A DNA stretch of 48,145 nucleotides, taken from assembly GCA_029212465.1 (NCBI GenBank), contig JARGNV010000003.1, positions 1 through 48,145 on the forward strand. Direction: 5' to 3'. The stretch is from Legionellaceae bacterium (lineage in GTDB: Bacteria; Pseudomonadota; Gammaproteobacteria; Legionellales; Legionellaceae). Below the pieces are notes generated by a model, which made no database searches, was not told the DNA's origin, and worked only from the letters and a program-made list of their open reading frames with translations. Made by a program: the position numbers and the translations under genes. Below, piece by piece: positions 16,569-25,020 of the stretch (positions are counted from its first letter, which is position 1; every line of letters begins with the position of its first letter).

Positions 16569-17711
16569 ATGTTATTTAATCAAAAAATGCCTAAAGATAG
16601 TTCTACCAATATTACACCTGAAGCGTTATCACGACAGATATGGAAGCAGAGGCGAAAGGATTTTGTTGAGCGTTACGGTTCGGCGCTTCGGGAACCCAAA
16701 GATATTCAATTAATTCGAGATAATCCAAGTCAACCCAAGCTTCCTGATGGTATTGATATTAATAGTAGGGAGCGAGATATTCCTGGTTTTACTTTTCTTC
16801 ACAATGAAGCAATATCAAATAACAAAGAAGCCTTGTTGTGGCTTATTCATCACTATAAGGCTGATGTATTAATACAGTGCTATCACTTTGGGGATACTGC
16901 TTTAATGTGGGCTATCGCAAGTACCTCTATTGATACGGCACTCGCTTTAATGGATGAAACGGTTGTCACACAGCCAGAGATTATGAACCAACAAATTAAT
17001 CTTCCGTGCCACTCGATGCATACACCTCTAATCTTATCAATCGGAAAAGGATGGACGCATGTAGAGTCAGGAGGTCGTTGTAAGCAACCACAGTCTGTCA
17101 TTGCCTCTCGCTTATTAGCACTAGGAGCAGATGTAAATGCTGTCGATAATAAACAGCGCTCAGCACTACATTATGCTTATCTTCATAGAAACCCAGATGC
17201 TATTCGTGCGTTATTGGATGCTGGTGCACGAGAAGATCTAAAAGACATTGATGGAAAAATACCTTTAGACATGCAAGATATCCCAGGAGATGCCGCCAGT
17301 GATTTGCTAGCAAGCACATTCCATTTTTACACACTGGAAAGTAAGTTTTTTTGTGAAAAATCTTCATCAGCGGATACGACAGCATCTAATGATAAGTCCA
17401 TTAATGCATCTGCTGCGAAGCCTATTAATATTGATAAAAATCACTCATCAACGCAGCGTTCCACAAAAAATATATTTTTAGGATTAATGGTGGCTGGTGC
17501 TATGGGGCTTGGCTTAGGAGCACTTGCTTATTTGAATTTTGCAATAGCTGTTCATATGCTGGCACTTATAACGCTTAACTCACAGACAATGTTTTTATCT
17601 GGTAGTGCGTTATGTGCCATAGGATGTATTGGTTTTTTTAATACAAAACCAGCACAGGCAAGCTCAGATAGCATGCCTCCTCATGCCAATTTATCAGCGC
17701 TTACCTCATGA
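16569..17711 (+). CDS. Ankyrin-repeat protein with C-terminal membrane segments (effector candidate)
   Basis: A 380-residue protein. Ankyrin-type repeats are visible at about 72-130 (GFTFLHNEAISNNKEALLWL; GDTALMWAIA), and two more at about 150-230 (HTPLILSIGKG; ALGADVNAVDNKQRSALHYA; AIRALLDAGAREDLKDIDGK). A Ser/Thr/Asn-rich linker follows, then two hydrophobic segments (about 302-336 and 341-357) and a short polar tail. No signal peptide. Ankyrin proteins with a membrane tail are a typical Legionella/Coxiella Dot/Icm effector layout; secretion is inferred. ATG 16569 lacks a Shine-Dalgarno; ATG 16587 (MPKDSS) is an alternative start. It ends three bases from the convergent protease gene. Confidence 0.82.
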   Translation: MLFNQKMPKDSSTNITPEALSRQIWKQRRKDFVERYGSALREPKDIQLIRDNPSQPKLPDGIDINSRERDIPGFTFLHNEAISNNKEALLWLIHHYKADVLIQCYHFGDTALMWAIASTSIDTALALMDETVVTQPEIMNQQINLPCHSMHTPLILSIGKGWTHVESGGRCKQPQSVIASRLLALGADVNAVDNKQRSALHYAYLHRNPDAIRALLDAGAREDLKDIDGKIPLDMQDIPGDAASDLLASTFHFYTLESKFFCEKSSSADTTASNDKSINASAAKPINIDKNHSSTQRSTKNIFLGLMVAGAMGLGLGALAYLNFAIAVHMLALITLNSQTMFLSGSALCAIGCIGFFNTKPAQASSDSMPPHANLSALTS

Positions 17712-17714
17712 ATG

Positions 17715-18371
17715 TTAAACAATATTAAATATCACATTAAGTATATGAATTGAGCCAACAATGGGTGGGTTTAAAATAAGGCTTAAAATATTGGTTGCAA
17801 GCAATACCAATATAATAATAAAGCCAAATGGTTCTATTTTTCTATATTGCATTGCAAGGTTTGGTGGCAAAAAGCGCATAAGTACGCGGCTGCCATCGAG
17901 TGGTGGAATTGGAATTAAATTTAGAAAAGCTAAAATTAAATTAATTAAAATACCAGCTTGTCCTGATAAGGCTAAGAAGAGACCTAGCATTGAGGTTCTT
18001 GGGTCAAGCATTAAGCCAAGCTTAAGTAAGCTCGCCCAAAAGAGTGCCATCGCAAGATTTGAGAGCGGACCTGCTGCGGCAACAAGTGCCATATCTCGGC
18101 GTGGATTTCGGAGCTGGTTGTAATTAATTGGAACCGGTTTTGCCCAACCAAAAACAAACTGAAATTGACTAAAAACGCCCACTAAAATGGGTACAAGTAT
18201 TGTGCCGATTAAATCGATATGTTTAATCGGATTTAAGCTCAAGCGTCCCATCATTTTTGCGGTGCTATCTCCAAGGCGGTGCGCTGCATAGGCGTGAGAT
18301 GCTTCATGCAAGGTAATGGCGAGCAAAACTGGTAAAATCCAGACAGTAATGGTTTGAATGGTTGAGAGCAC
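17715..18371 (-). CDS. Site-2 protease family protein (M50 metalloprotease)
   Basis: A 218-residue polytopic membrane zinc metalloprotease. The active-site motif HEASH lies in the first helix region (ITLHEASHAYAAHRLGD, about 20-36). The third zinc ligand is in NLIPIPPLDGSRVL (about 152-165). Four to six membrane segments are evident. This compact S2P type lacks PDZ and CBS domains; such proteases cut membrane-embedded substrates in signalling, but the target is unknown. Translation probably starts at GTG 18369-18371, which follows AAGGGA at about seven bases. It diverges from dinB. Confidence 0.9.
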   Translation of the reverse strand: MLSTIQTITVWILPVLLAITLHEASHAYAAHRLGDSTAKMMGRLSLNPIKHIDLIGTILVPILVGVFSQFQFVFGWAKPVPINYNQLRNPRRDMALVAAAGPLSNLAMALFWASLLKLGLMLDPRTSMLGLFLALSGQAGILINLILAFLNLIPIPPLDGSRVLMRFLPPNLAMQYRKIEPFGFIIILVLLATNILSLILNPPIVGSIHILNVIFNIV

Positions 18372-18420
18372 GTATAATCCCTTTGAGGCTGATAATTCAT
18401 TACAATGAGCATAAGCATAT

Positions 18421-19488
18421 ATGATTCGAAAGATTATTCATATCGATATGGATTGTTTTTATGCCGCAATTGAGATGCGCGATTATCCAAGTCTTAAGCA
18501 TAAGCCAATAGCTGTTGGAGGGGCACCGAATAGGCGCGGTGTGATTTCAACCTGTAATTATCGTGCGCGGCAGTTTGGGGTGCGTTCTGCAATGGCAACA
18601 GGATATGCCTTAAAGCTTTGCCCAGATTTAGTGATACAACCTGGCAGAATGGATGTATATCGTGAAGAGAGTCAGTTTATTCGGGATATTTTCGCGGAGT
18701 ATTCAGATAAAATTGAACCGCTCTCGCTTGATGAAGCTTATTTAGATGTAACGGGGAGTCAGCATCATGAAGGGAGTGCTTCATGGATTGCTGAGGCCAT
18801 TAGAGCACGCATTTATGAAACAAGACACCTAACGGCAAGTGCGGGTATTGCGCCCAATAAAAGTCTGGCTAAAATTGCGAGTGATTGGCATAAGCCGAAT
18901 GGACAAAAGGTCATTACGCCAGAAGAAGTTGATAGCTTCATGCAAAATTTACCGGTTCGAAAATTGTTTGGTGTTGGGCCTGTGATGGAGTCTCGCCTGA
19001 AGACTATGGGAATTCAAACATGTGCTGAGTTACAACAATTTTCAAAAATCATGCTGGCCGAACAGTTTGGTTCAATGGGGGGGCGCTTGTATGAGCTGTC
19101 GCGTGGTATCGACAACCGTGAAGTTGAAAGTGTGCGGGTTCGAAAATCTATTAGTGTTGAAAAAACGTATGAGATAGATTTAAAAACCTTGGATAATTGT
19201 TTGAGTGAAGTACCCTCTTTGCTTGAGCGGCTACAGGTCCGTATTCAGTGTGCAGGGAAAGCCTCAGAGATTCAGCATGTGTTTGTAAAATTGAAGTTTG
19301 ATGATTTTGAGCAAACGACGGTTGAGCGGGTTTCAAGGACGCTAGATGTTGCGTTGATTCATCAGCTAATGGGGGAAGGCTTTGAAAGAAAAGCGCGTCC
19401 GGTGAGACTTTTAGGCCTTGGTGTGCGTTTAACAGATATTTCAGAAAATAGTTTGTTTTATCAACAACTTCCACTTCCTCATATTTAA
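18421..19488 (+). CDS. dinB: DNA polymerase IV (Y-family)
   Basis: A 355-residue translesion polymerase. The catalytic acidic residues are in IIHIDMDCFYAA (Asp8, Asp10) and LSLDEAYLDV (near 104-105). The steric and palm motifs GVISTCNYRARQFGVRSAM and SAGIAPNKSLAKIASDW are typical. The little-finger domain follows, and the C-terminus QQLPLPHI contains a QLPL-type beta-clamp-binding peptide. Full length. I see no clear LexA box in the short region upstream shared with the divergent protease gene. Confidence 0.96.
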   Translation: MIRKIIHIDMDCFYAAIEMRDYPSLKHKPIAVGGAPNRRGVISTCNYRARQFGVRSAMATGYALKLCPDLVIQPGRMDVYREESQFIRDIFAEYSDKIEPLSLDEAYLDVTGSQHHEGSASWIAEAIRARIYETRHLTASAGIAPNKSLAKIASDWHKPNGQKVITPEEVDSFMQNLPVRKLFGVGPVMESRLKTMGIQTCAELQQFSKIMLAEQFGSMGGRLYELSRGIDNREVESVRVRKSISVEKTYEIDLKTLDNCLSEVPSLLERLQVRIQCAGKASEIQHVFVKLKFDDFEQTTVERVSRTLDVALIHQLMGEGFERKARPVRLLGLGVRLTDISENSLFYQQLPLPHI

Positions 19489-19503
19489 TGCGTAATCTAT
19501 AAA

Positions 19504-19523
19504 TTTAATATTTCCTTAATAAA
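19504..19523 (+). promoter_or_regulatory. PmrA-like direct-repeat box
   Basis: TTTAATATT (19504-19512), two bases, then CTTAATAAA (19515-19523): two half-sites of an 11-base period. In Legionella and Coxiella, PmrA sites that control dot/icm and effector genes have the form cTTAATatT-N2-cTTAATatT. A TAAAAT -10-like box lies at 19531-19536, so the second half-site would cover the -35 region. It precedes the HAD-motif gene. The pmrA gene is not in the window. Confidence 0.55.
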
Positions 19524-19562
19524 TTCTGACTAAAATGTGCCCACAATTGATGGTAAGTGTGA

Positions 19563-20771
19563 ATGACAATGTCGGATGTAAAAAGTGAGCGAGTCATATC
19601 GGCTGTGTTAGCAGATGTGTTAGATAGAGTAGAAGTTTCAAACACCTTAATTGATGTTGTAGATGAAGTCGAGGTGAGGGCCGAGGTGGAAGAAACCTTG
19701 AATGATGCGCTCATTCAATTACTCGAGAATACGCCGCCTGAAGAACGGATACATGAGGTTAGTTCTGAACATGTATTTGATTATGATGGCTGCATTGGAA
19801 ACAATCAGGAAGAGAAAAAAACGCCGCAAGAACTTGTAGAAAGCGATAAGGGAGATAGAGCGTTTTGGGCTGAAGTTAGAAAGACACTGCATGATGAAAC
19901 AAAGGGCTTGCCCCGTGATAGGCGATGTGTGAGTAGTGGCTCAGCAAGGCAGTCTAAACCAGCAGATGATTTCTGCGCTGCATATAATCAATCAACCACT
20001 TCATTTCAAATGTTTGATTATTTGTCAGGATACTTAGATGCACAAATCGATAAGCTGTTGCTTGCAGATATTAAAGGCGGTTTGAAAACGGGTACCTCGT
20101 TTGACAGAGCCCTTGATGCTGAGTATGAAGGGGTACATGAAGATTGGTATTTTGATGAGTCAAAAATCAGTTTGCTGTATCAAAAAATGCATCGCTCAGC
20201 AATGTGTAATGAATCTGGACTTGCTTTAGTGACTTTTTATGATGATAGAACAGATATTCTCAATGGGTTATATGATTTTTTTACTAAGAATATAGACTTA
20301 GTACCACCCAATCTTATTCTGTATTTATGTAGGCGTGAGCGCGGTGGCCCTATACTTGAGAGATACCCGGCTATTGTAGGATATGAAAATAGGGCAACTG
20401 CCAAAATAGATTTCGGAATAGATTATGACTATAAAACAACCGTGCTTCAAATAGGGCGGTATATTGATGCGCATGCCACAGACGTTCCTGAAGGTAGGGC
20501 CCCGATGGGAATACACGTAATTCTTCATGAGCTTCCCCTTGCGATGTTTATTCGTGCGATAAGGCTTGGGCCAGCGTTTGCAGAGAAAGTCATTGAAAGT
20601 GCACAGAAAAAGTGCGCAGCACAAAAATTGCGTGTAGGAAATATGATTTTTTCGCCTCCAAGTGAAGAGGCAAGGCGCCAAACTGATGAAAATGCAATTA
20701 CACAAAATCATGCTAGGGAGATATCTCGCGAGGCATGTGACGTGGATAAAATGTTCAGCTCAACCATTTGA
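19563..20771 (+). CDS. HAD-like protein, putative type IV effector
   Basis: A 402-residue soluble protein, family not named with certainty. Residues 1-60 are acidic and helical. HAD-type phosphatase motifs then appear in order: HVFDYDGCIGN (motif I, Asp73/Asp75), VSSGSARQS (motif II Ser near 124-126), ESKISLLYQKM (possible motif III Lys201) and LVTFYDDRTDIL (motif IV, Asp227-Asp228). GLKTGTSFDRALD lies between as a cap-like segment. No signal peptide or membrane helix. The PmrA-like box upstream suggests co-regulation with a Dot/Icm system. ATG 19563 or 19569 is the start. A metabolic HAD hydrolase is the main alternative, but the long divergent termini argue against it. Confidence 0.68.
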   Translation: MTMSDVKSERVISAVLADVLDRVEVSNTLIDVVDEVEVRAEVEETLNDALIQLLENTPPEERIHEVSSEHVFDYDGCIGNNQEEKKTPQELVESDKGDRAFWAEVRKTLHDETKGLPRDRRCVSSGSARQSKPADDFCAAYNQSTTSFQMFDYLSGYLDAQIDKLLLADIKGGLKTGTSFDRALDAEYEGVHEDWYFDESKISLLYQKMHRSAMCNESGLALVTFYDDRTDILNGLYDFFTKNIDLVPPNLILYLCRRERGGPILERYPAIVGYENRATAKIDFGIDYDYKTTVLQIGRYIDAHATDVPEGRAPMGIHVILHELPLAMFIRAIRLGPAFAEKVIESAQKKCAAQKLRVGNMIFSPPSEEARRQTDENAITQNHAREISREACDVDKMFSSTI

Positions 20772-20802
20772 TCTGACTTTGGTCCATTAAAGCTAATACA
20801 TA

Positions 20803-21303
20803 TTATATTTTGGGTGTCGTATCCAATGGTGTCATAGAGCTATCGGGGTTTGGGTTTTTGAATAGATCACCCGGTTTAATTTCACTTTTATCTGGACGAT
20901 AGAGCTTGCCATCGCCATTTGAATACGCAACTAGCTCATTTTTTGGGGGTTTATAAACTTCGAAGGATTCTCCTTTTTCGGCACGCCCAGCAAAGAAGTT
21001 GACAGCATCCTCTTCTGTTGGGAAAGTAAACATCACGTTACCATCTTTGTCTTTTTTAGGTTCTTCATAGCCGGGTTTATAGGTGCCATCTTTATTGAGG
21101 CAGAGCTTGTTATAGTCCTCAATGGCTTTGTCTACAAATGCTTTATCTTTCGCCTTCATTTCCATTTGCATGGAATCTGCTCCAGGCTCTGAGTCATCTA
21201 GTTTTTTTTGTGTCGCATAACTGGCATTGATTTGCTCTTTTAAAGTATCACGACTTTGTTCTTGTTGTGTTTTTTTATTTTTTTCTGCGGGGCTATCTAT
21301 CAT
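20803..21303 (-). CDS. Hypothetical soluble lysine-rich protein
   Basis: A 166-residue protein without a recognised domain. The N-terminal 70 residues are charged and helical (KNKKTQQEQSRDTLKEQINA). The middle has a compact-looking FPTEEDAVNFFAGRAEKGESFEVY, and the C-terminus is Pro/Asp/Lys-rich with repeated YKPGYEEPKKDKDGN-like turns. No signal peptide and no membrane segment. AAGGA precedes the ATG. The TEEDAVNFF...FEVY pattern resembles a segment of the acidic orphan at 23713-24174 (SENDAHRFLEQLAEDNEPFLF), hinting at a shared small module. Function is unknown. Confidence 0.65.
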   Translation of the reverse strand: MIDSPAEKNKKTQQEQSRDTLKEQINASYATQKKLDDSEPGADSMQMEMKAKDKAFVDKAIEDYNKLCLNKDGTYKPGYEEPKKDKDGNVMFTFPTEEDAVNFFAGRAEKGESFEVYKPPKNELVAYSNGDGKLYRPDKSEIKPGDLFKNPNPDSSMTPLDTTPKI

Positions 21304-21367
21304 AAGTATTCCTTACAGGATGCATGGTCTTCTTTTCAGTGTAATAGCTGATATCGTATTGTGAAAG

Positions 21368-21376
21368 TGTTATAAT
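21368..21376 (+). promoter_or_regulatory. Extended -10 promoter
   Basis: TGTTATAAT: a perfect TATAAT at 21371-21376 with the TGn extension, and no good -35 box. It lies 28 bases before the AstE-like gene and probably drives it together with the MFS gene behind it. Confidence 0.55.
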
Positions 21377-21403
21377 GGCGTTATTACTTATGACTTTAAT
21401 TTT

Positions 21404-22423
21404 ATGAAAAACTCAGCGATTAAAATTTGTGATACAACAATTCACCCGGGTGAGGTTGCAAGTCTCGTTTTGCCTTTGCCTGAGCAGCACTCTTGCTCTC
21501 CCTTATATATGCCGATTAAGGTCATTCACAGCAAACAAAAAGGGCCTTGCTTATTGTTGCTTTCAACATTTAAAGGGATTGAGCTTAATGGTTTAGATAT
21601 TGTAAACCGCATTACTAAAATGATTACGCCCGATAAAATACGGGGCACGATTATTGCGATTCCTGTTGTAAATGTATATGGGCTAACACATTACCCATCA
21701 ATGTTGCCAATTGGACATAACTTGGCGGATTGTTTTCCTGGCGACGAAAACGGCACATTTGGAGAGAGAATTGCTCAAATATTAACACAAGAGATTTTTA
21801 CAAAAGCAAATTACTGTATTGAATTACAAACAGGAGGTATGAATCATAATATTTTGCCGCAAGTGTATTGTAATTTTGAACAGCGACAAGCCCGTGATTT
21901 GGCAAAAGCTTTTCAGTCTCCTGTCGTGACCAATGTCGACATTGAAGGCAATAACCTTCGAAGAACAATGGAAGAATTGCAGATTCCATTATTAGTGTAT
22001 CAAGGCGGCGAGGCGATGCGTTTTGATGAAAATGCGATTGTGCTTGGCGTTGAGGGTGTTAAAAATGTGATGCGCTCCCTTGATATGCTTGAGAAAGCGC
22101 CTACGAAGGAGATTAATCCTATTTTCTCACGAGATGAGGCTTGGATTGTGGCCCATAAGGGCGGTATTTTAAGACAAGAGGTAACGCTTGGGCAGACGGT
22201 TAAAAAAAATGAGTTATTAGGCACTATTAGCGATCCGTTTGGGGCTGGAGTGCTTGAGCCAGTTAAAGCATCACAAGAGGCCATTGTAGTTGGTATTAAT
22301 ACAACGCCTTTGATACACGAAGGTTTATCTGTTTTTAAGATGGCGTCATTCTTAGATTATGAAAAGGCAGAAAGCGTGATTGAAGCATGGGACCAAAAAC
22401 AGCCTGATAGTTATATTAATTAA
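21404..22423 (+). CDS. AstE/aspartoacylase-like protein with altered zinc site
   Basis: A 339-residue member of the succinylglutamate desuccinylase/aspartoacylase family by overall pattern: NGLDIVNRI, GTIIAIPVVNVYG, FPGDENGTFGERIAQ, YQGGEAMRFDE and a C-terminal barrel-like domain (HKGGILRQEVTLGQTVKKNE). Family zinc peptidases bind metal with HGxE and a later His in DLH(S/T)G. Here these read STFKGIELNG (Lys57 instead of His, Glu60 kept) and ELQTGG (Gln142 instead of His); the substrate Arg before FPGD is also changed (HNLADCFPGD). Two of three zinc ligands are therefore missing, so it may be a pseudoenzyme or binding protein. It lies 14 bases before an MFS transporter. Confidence 0.82.
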   Translation: MKNSAIKICDTTIHPGEVASLVLPLPEQHSCSPLYMPIKVIHSKQKGPCLLLLSTFKGIELNGLDIVNRITKMITPDKIRGTIIAIPVVNVYGLTHYPSMLPIGHNLADCFPGDENGTFGERIAQILTQEIFTKANYCIELQTGGMNHNILPQVYCNFEQRQARDLAKAFQSPVVTNVDIEGNNLRRTMEELQIPLLVYQGGEAMRFDENAIVLGVEGVKNVMRSLDMLEKAPTKEINPIFSRDEAWIVAHKGGILRQEVTLGQTVKKNELLGTISDPFGAGVLEPVKASQEAIVVGINTTPLIHEGLSVFKMASFLDYEKAESVIEAWDQKQPDSYIN

Positions 22424-22437
22424 ATACACAACATACT

Positions 22438-23733
22438 ATGTTAAAAGAAACAGAGTTTAGTACAAAAGGTTTCGTTGTTTGGGGCGTGTGTGCGCTGTTT
22501 TTTTTGTATGAGTTTTTTTTGCGAGTATCGCTCGGTACCTTCCAACATCCATTGATGGATGCGTTGCATTTATCCTCTTTTCAGTATGCATTATTAAGTA
22601 CCACTTTTTTTTCGGTGATGTATGGTGTCATGCAAATTCCTGTTGGGTTATTAATTGACAATATAGGTCTTAAAAAAGTCTTGTTTACGGGGGCTTCTCT
22701 GTGCGCGCTTTCATGTTTCGGATTTGCTTGTGCAAACACTTATTTGTTTGCTGTAATCGCGCGTATGTCGATGGGGGCAGGGGCGTCGGTCGGCTTTTTG
22801 TGTTTGCTGGTTGCCGTTCATGAATGGATGCCTCACCGGCATAATGCGCTCTTTATTGGGCTTTCCCAGTTTATTGGCACAATGGGTCCAATGCTTGGCG
22901 CAGGCCCATTAGAGGGTTTCATCGAATCAGCACATATCAGCTGGCAAGTTGTTTTTTATGGGTTAGGTGCCGTTGGTTTGGGGTTGGTGACTTTGATTGG
23001 TTTTTTTGTTGAGAATCATCATGAGCATGCAGAAAAATATATTGTACTAAGGCGCCCGATGAAGGTGAGAGAGATGCTTTTTAAATTATTTTCTCAAGCG
23101 CAAGCGTGGTATATCGCTACATTTACAGCATCTGTTTATTTTGCAATTGAATATCTATCAGAAAATGAAGGGCGTATTTTTTTAGGGTTAAAAGGATTTA
23201 GTGCGAGCTTTTCTTCTTATATGATAACGGTTGCATGGATTGGTTATGCCATCGGATGCCCACTACTTGGTTTTTTATCTGATCATTTCGAGCGGCGAAA
23301 AAGTATTTTAGTATTTGCGGGATTCTCAAGCATTGTTGCTATATTGCTCGTTATTTTTGCGAAAACAAAACTTCTTTTAATGCTTGGTTTTTGTTTGCTC
23401 GGGGTCTCTGCAAGTGGCCAAAGTGTTGGGTTTGCGATTATAGCAGAGCAGTTTAGAAAACAGTTTATTCCAATGGGGCTTGCCTTAAATAATACGATGC
23501 TTACCGTTTCTGTCGCGGTGAATGCACCCATCATTGCTTTTGTATTAGATAAAGCAAAAGGTACAGAGGCTTTGGGCCTAGAAAACTATCAGCATGCATT
23601 TGGGATTTTAATTGCATTATCACTCATTGCATTGGTTGTGGCTTTTGTGTTTATCAAAGAAACCTTCTGCAAATCAGTGGCCGAATTTAACCTTTTAAAC
23701 CCTAAAAGTGCTTCACATACCCATGCTGTTTGA
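22438..23733 (+). CDS. MFS transporter
   Basis: A 431-residue major facilitator with 12 predicted membrane helices. The loop 2-3 signature is GLLIDNIGLKKVLFTGA, and its repeat in the second half is LGFLSDHFERRKSILVFAG. It resembles the MFS protein at 46705-48021 over its length (LYEFFLRVS versus LYEFILQVA at the same place), so the two are paralogues. Carriers of this type in Legionella relatives are plentiful and mostly of unknown substrate. Its 3' end overlaps the convergent orphan gene by 21 bases. Likely co-transcribed with the AstE-like gene. Confidence 0.9.
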   Translation: MLKETEFSTKGFVVWGVCALFFLYEFFLRVSLGTFQHPLMDALHLSSFQYALLSTTFFSVMYGVMQIPVGLLIDNIGLKKVLFTGASLCALSCFGFACANTYLFAVIARMSMGAGASVGFLCLLVAVHEWMPHRHNALFIGLSQFIGTMGPMLGAGPLEGFIESAHISWQVVFYGLGAVGLGLVTLIGFFVENHHEHAEKYIVLRRPMKVREMLFKLFSQAQAWYIATFTASVYFAIEYLSENEGRIFLGLKGFSASFSSYMITVAWIGYAIGCPLLGFLSDHFERRKSILVFAGFSSIVAILLVIFAKTKLLLMLGFCLLGVSASGQSVGFAIIAEQFRKQFIPMGLALNNTMLTVSVAVNAPIIAFVLDKAKGTEALGLENYQHAFGILIALSLIALVVAFVFIKETFCKSVAEFNLLNPKSASHTHAV

Positions 23734-24174
23734 ATCTGATAACTCCCGAAGGAGTTCTCTTAAAGCATCGTCATCGTTGCTTTGAAGGGCTTCTTTACAG
23801 ATATCCAGTTGTTCAGGATCGTCAATGATGCTCCTCAGATGCTCTGAGAGTTGATCAAGGAGTTCTTCATCTAGGGTGCCTTGGATGAGTTCGCCATCTC
23901 CAGCAGACAACATGAATTCGCCCGTAGGCGGGTATTTTGTAAAAAGAAAAGGTTCGTTATCTTCTGCGAGTTGTTCTAAAAAGCGATGGGCATCGTTTTC
24001 ACTTAAAAAGTGCAACATACAATTGTCTTCTGACTGAGAGGCTTCTAAAAAACGTCTGAATTCGGCTTCTTTTAATTGGTTTCGATGTGCTTCAAGGTAT
24101 GCTTCATAAGCTTCGAGAAGGCGGCTCTTTTCTTTTGCTTCTTGCAATTTTGCTTCATAAGCGACGGTTGGCAT
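23713..24174 (-). CDS. Hypothetical acidic protein
   Basis: A 153-residue, strongly acidic soluble protein of unknown function. The N-terminal 50 residues form a probable helix (LQEAKEKSRLLEAYEAYLEA). A small alpha/beta-looking segment follows (MLHFLSENDAHRFLEQLAEDNEPFLF), then a Leu/Glu/Asp-rich helical C-terminus (LLDQLSEHLRSIIDDPEQLD). No signal peptide. GGAG precedes the ATG. It overlaps the 3' end of the MFS gene on the opposite strand. The Glu-rich C-terminal region recalls the E-block of some type IV substrates, but this is weak. Confidence 0.68.
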   Translation of the reverse strand: MPTVAYEAKLQEAKEKSRLLEAYEAYLEAHRNQLKEAEFRRFLEASQSEDNCMLHFLSENDAHRFLEQLAEDNEPFLFTKYPPTGEFMLSAGDGELIQGTLDEELLDQLSEHLRSIIDDPEQLDICKEALQSNDDDALRELLRELSDSNSMGM

Positions 24175-24233
24175 ACGGGGCTCCAGTGTGTTGATGTACT
24201 ATATAACACATTAGCATGCTTTATATTTTTTGC

Positions 24234-24956
24234 TTAAAAGTTATCTTTTGCTTCTCTTAAGCATCTAAAGTTATCAAGAGCCGAGTGCGCATGGTTATTT
24301 TTTTTCAAAGCAAATGCACGTACTTCGGGAGTATCTAATCTAAAGAAGGGATTAATCGCTTTTTCAAGTGCAATGGTTGAAGGCAGAGAGATTTGTTTGG
24401 GATGCGCTTCGAGTAGCTGCAAATGCTTTATTACAGCCTTATTATTGGGTTCAACAGTCAGGGCAAATTTTAAGTTTTGGCGTGTATATTCATGTGCACA
24501 GAAAACACGCGTATCCTCCGGTAATTGTTTGAGCGTGCTGAGTGATTGAAAAAGGGCTTCGATGCTGCCATCAAACACGCGCCCGCATCCAGCTGAAAAT
24601 AAAGTGTCGCCACAAAAAAGCCAATGCTTTTGCGTTTCAAAGTAGCAAATGTGGTTTTGGGTATGTCCAGGTGTTTGAATCACATCAAAATGATGAGGCC
24701 CAAGTAAAATGTGAGGCGCGAGATTATCAGGACTGTAAACCGCTGCATTTGGGAAGTGCTGTGTCAGTGTTTTTACGCCACCAATATGGTCTGCATGATG
24801 GTGTGTCACTAAAATAGCGCTTAGTTCAAGTTGTTCTTTTTCTGAAAATGCGAGCACGGGTGCTGCATCGCCTGGGTCAACACAAATAAAGCTTGCTGTT
24901 TGTTGAATAATCCAAATATAATTATCTTGAAAGGCGTTTAAAGCAAGAACAGACAT
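24234..24956 (-). CDS. gloB: Hydroxyacylglutathione hydrolase (glyoxalase II)
   Basis: A 240-residue metallo-beta-lactamase-fold enzyme that hydrolyses S-lactoylglutathione to lactate and glutathione, the second step of methylglyoxal detoxification. The binuclear metal motif THHHADHIGG is near residues 51-60. Further ligands are in TPGHTQNHICY and FCGDTLFSAGCGR, and the late HEYT contributes to the substrate-side site. The short C-terminal helical domain (SLPSTIALEKAINPFFR) binds glutathione. Slightly shorter than E. coli GloB but complete. Confidence 0.95.
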   Translation of the reverse strand: MSVLALNAFQDNYIWIIQQTASFICVDPGDAAPVLAFSEKEQLELSAILVTHHHADHIGGVKTLTQHFPNAAVYSPDNLAPHILLGPHHFDVIQTPGHTQNHICYFETQKHWLFCGDTLFSAGCGRVFDGSIEALFQSLSTLKQLPEDTRVFCAHEYTRQNLKFALTVEPNNKAVIKHLQLLEAHPKQISLPSTIALEKAINPFFRLDTPEVRAFALKKNNHAHSALDNFRCLREAKDNF

Positions 24957-25020
24957 AAATAAGCTTCATTTTTTTGTGACTATACTAATCAGTATAACCT
25001 TTGAAATGATGGAGTCTACT

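Noticed and set aside
18372-18420. LexA (SOS) box upstream of dinB
   Set aside because: No CTG-N10-CAG palindrome is present in the short intergenic region.
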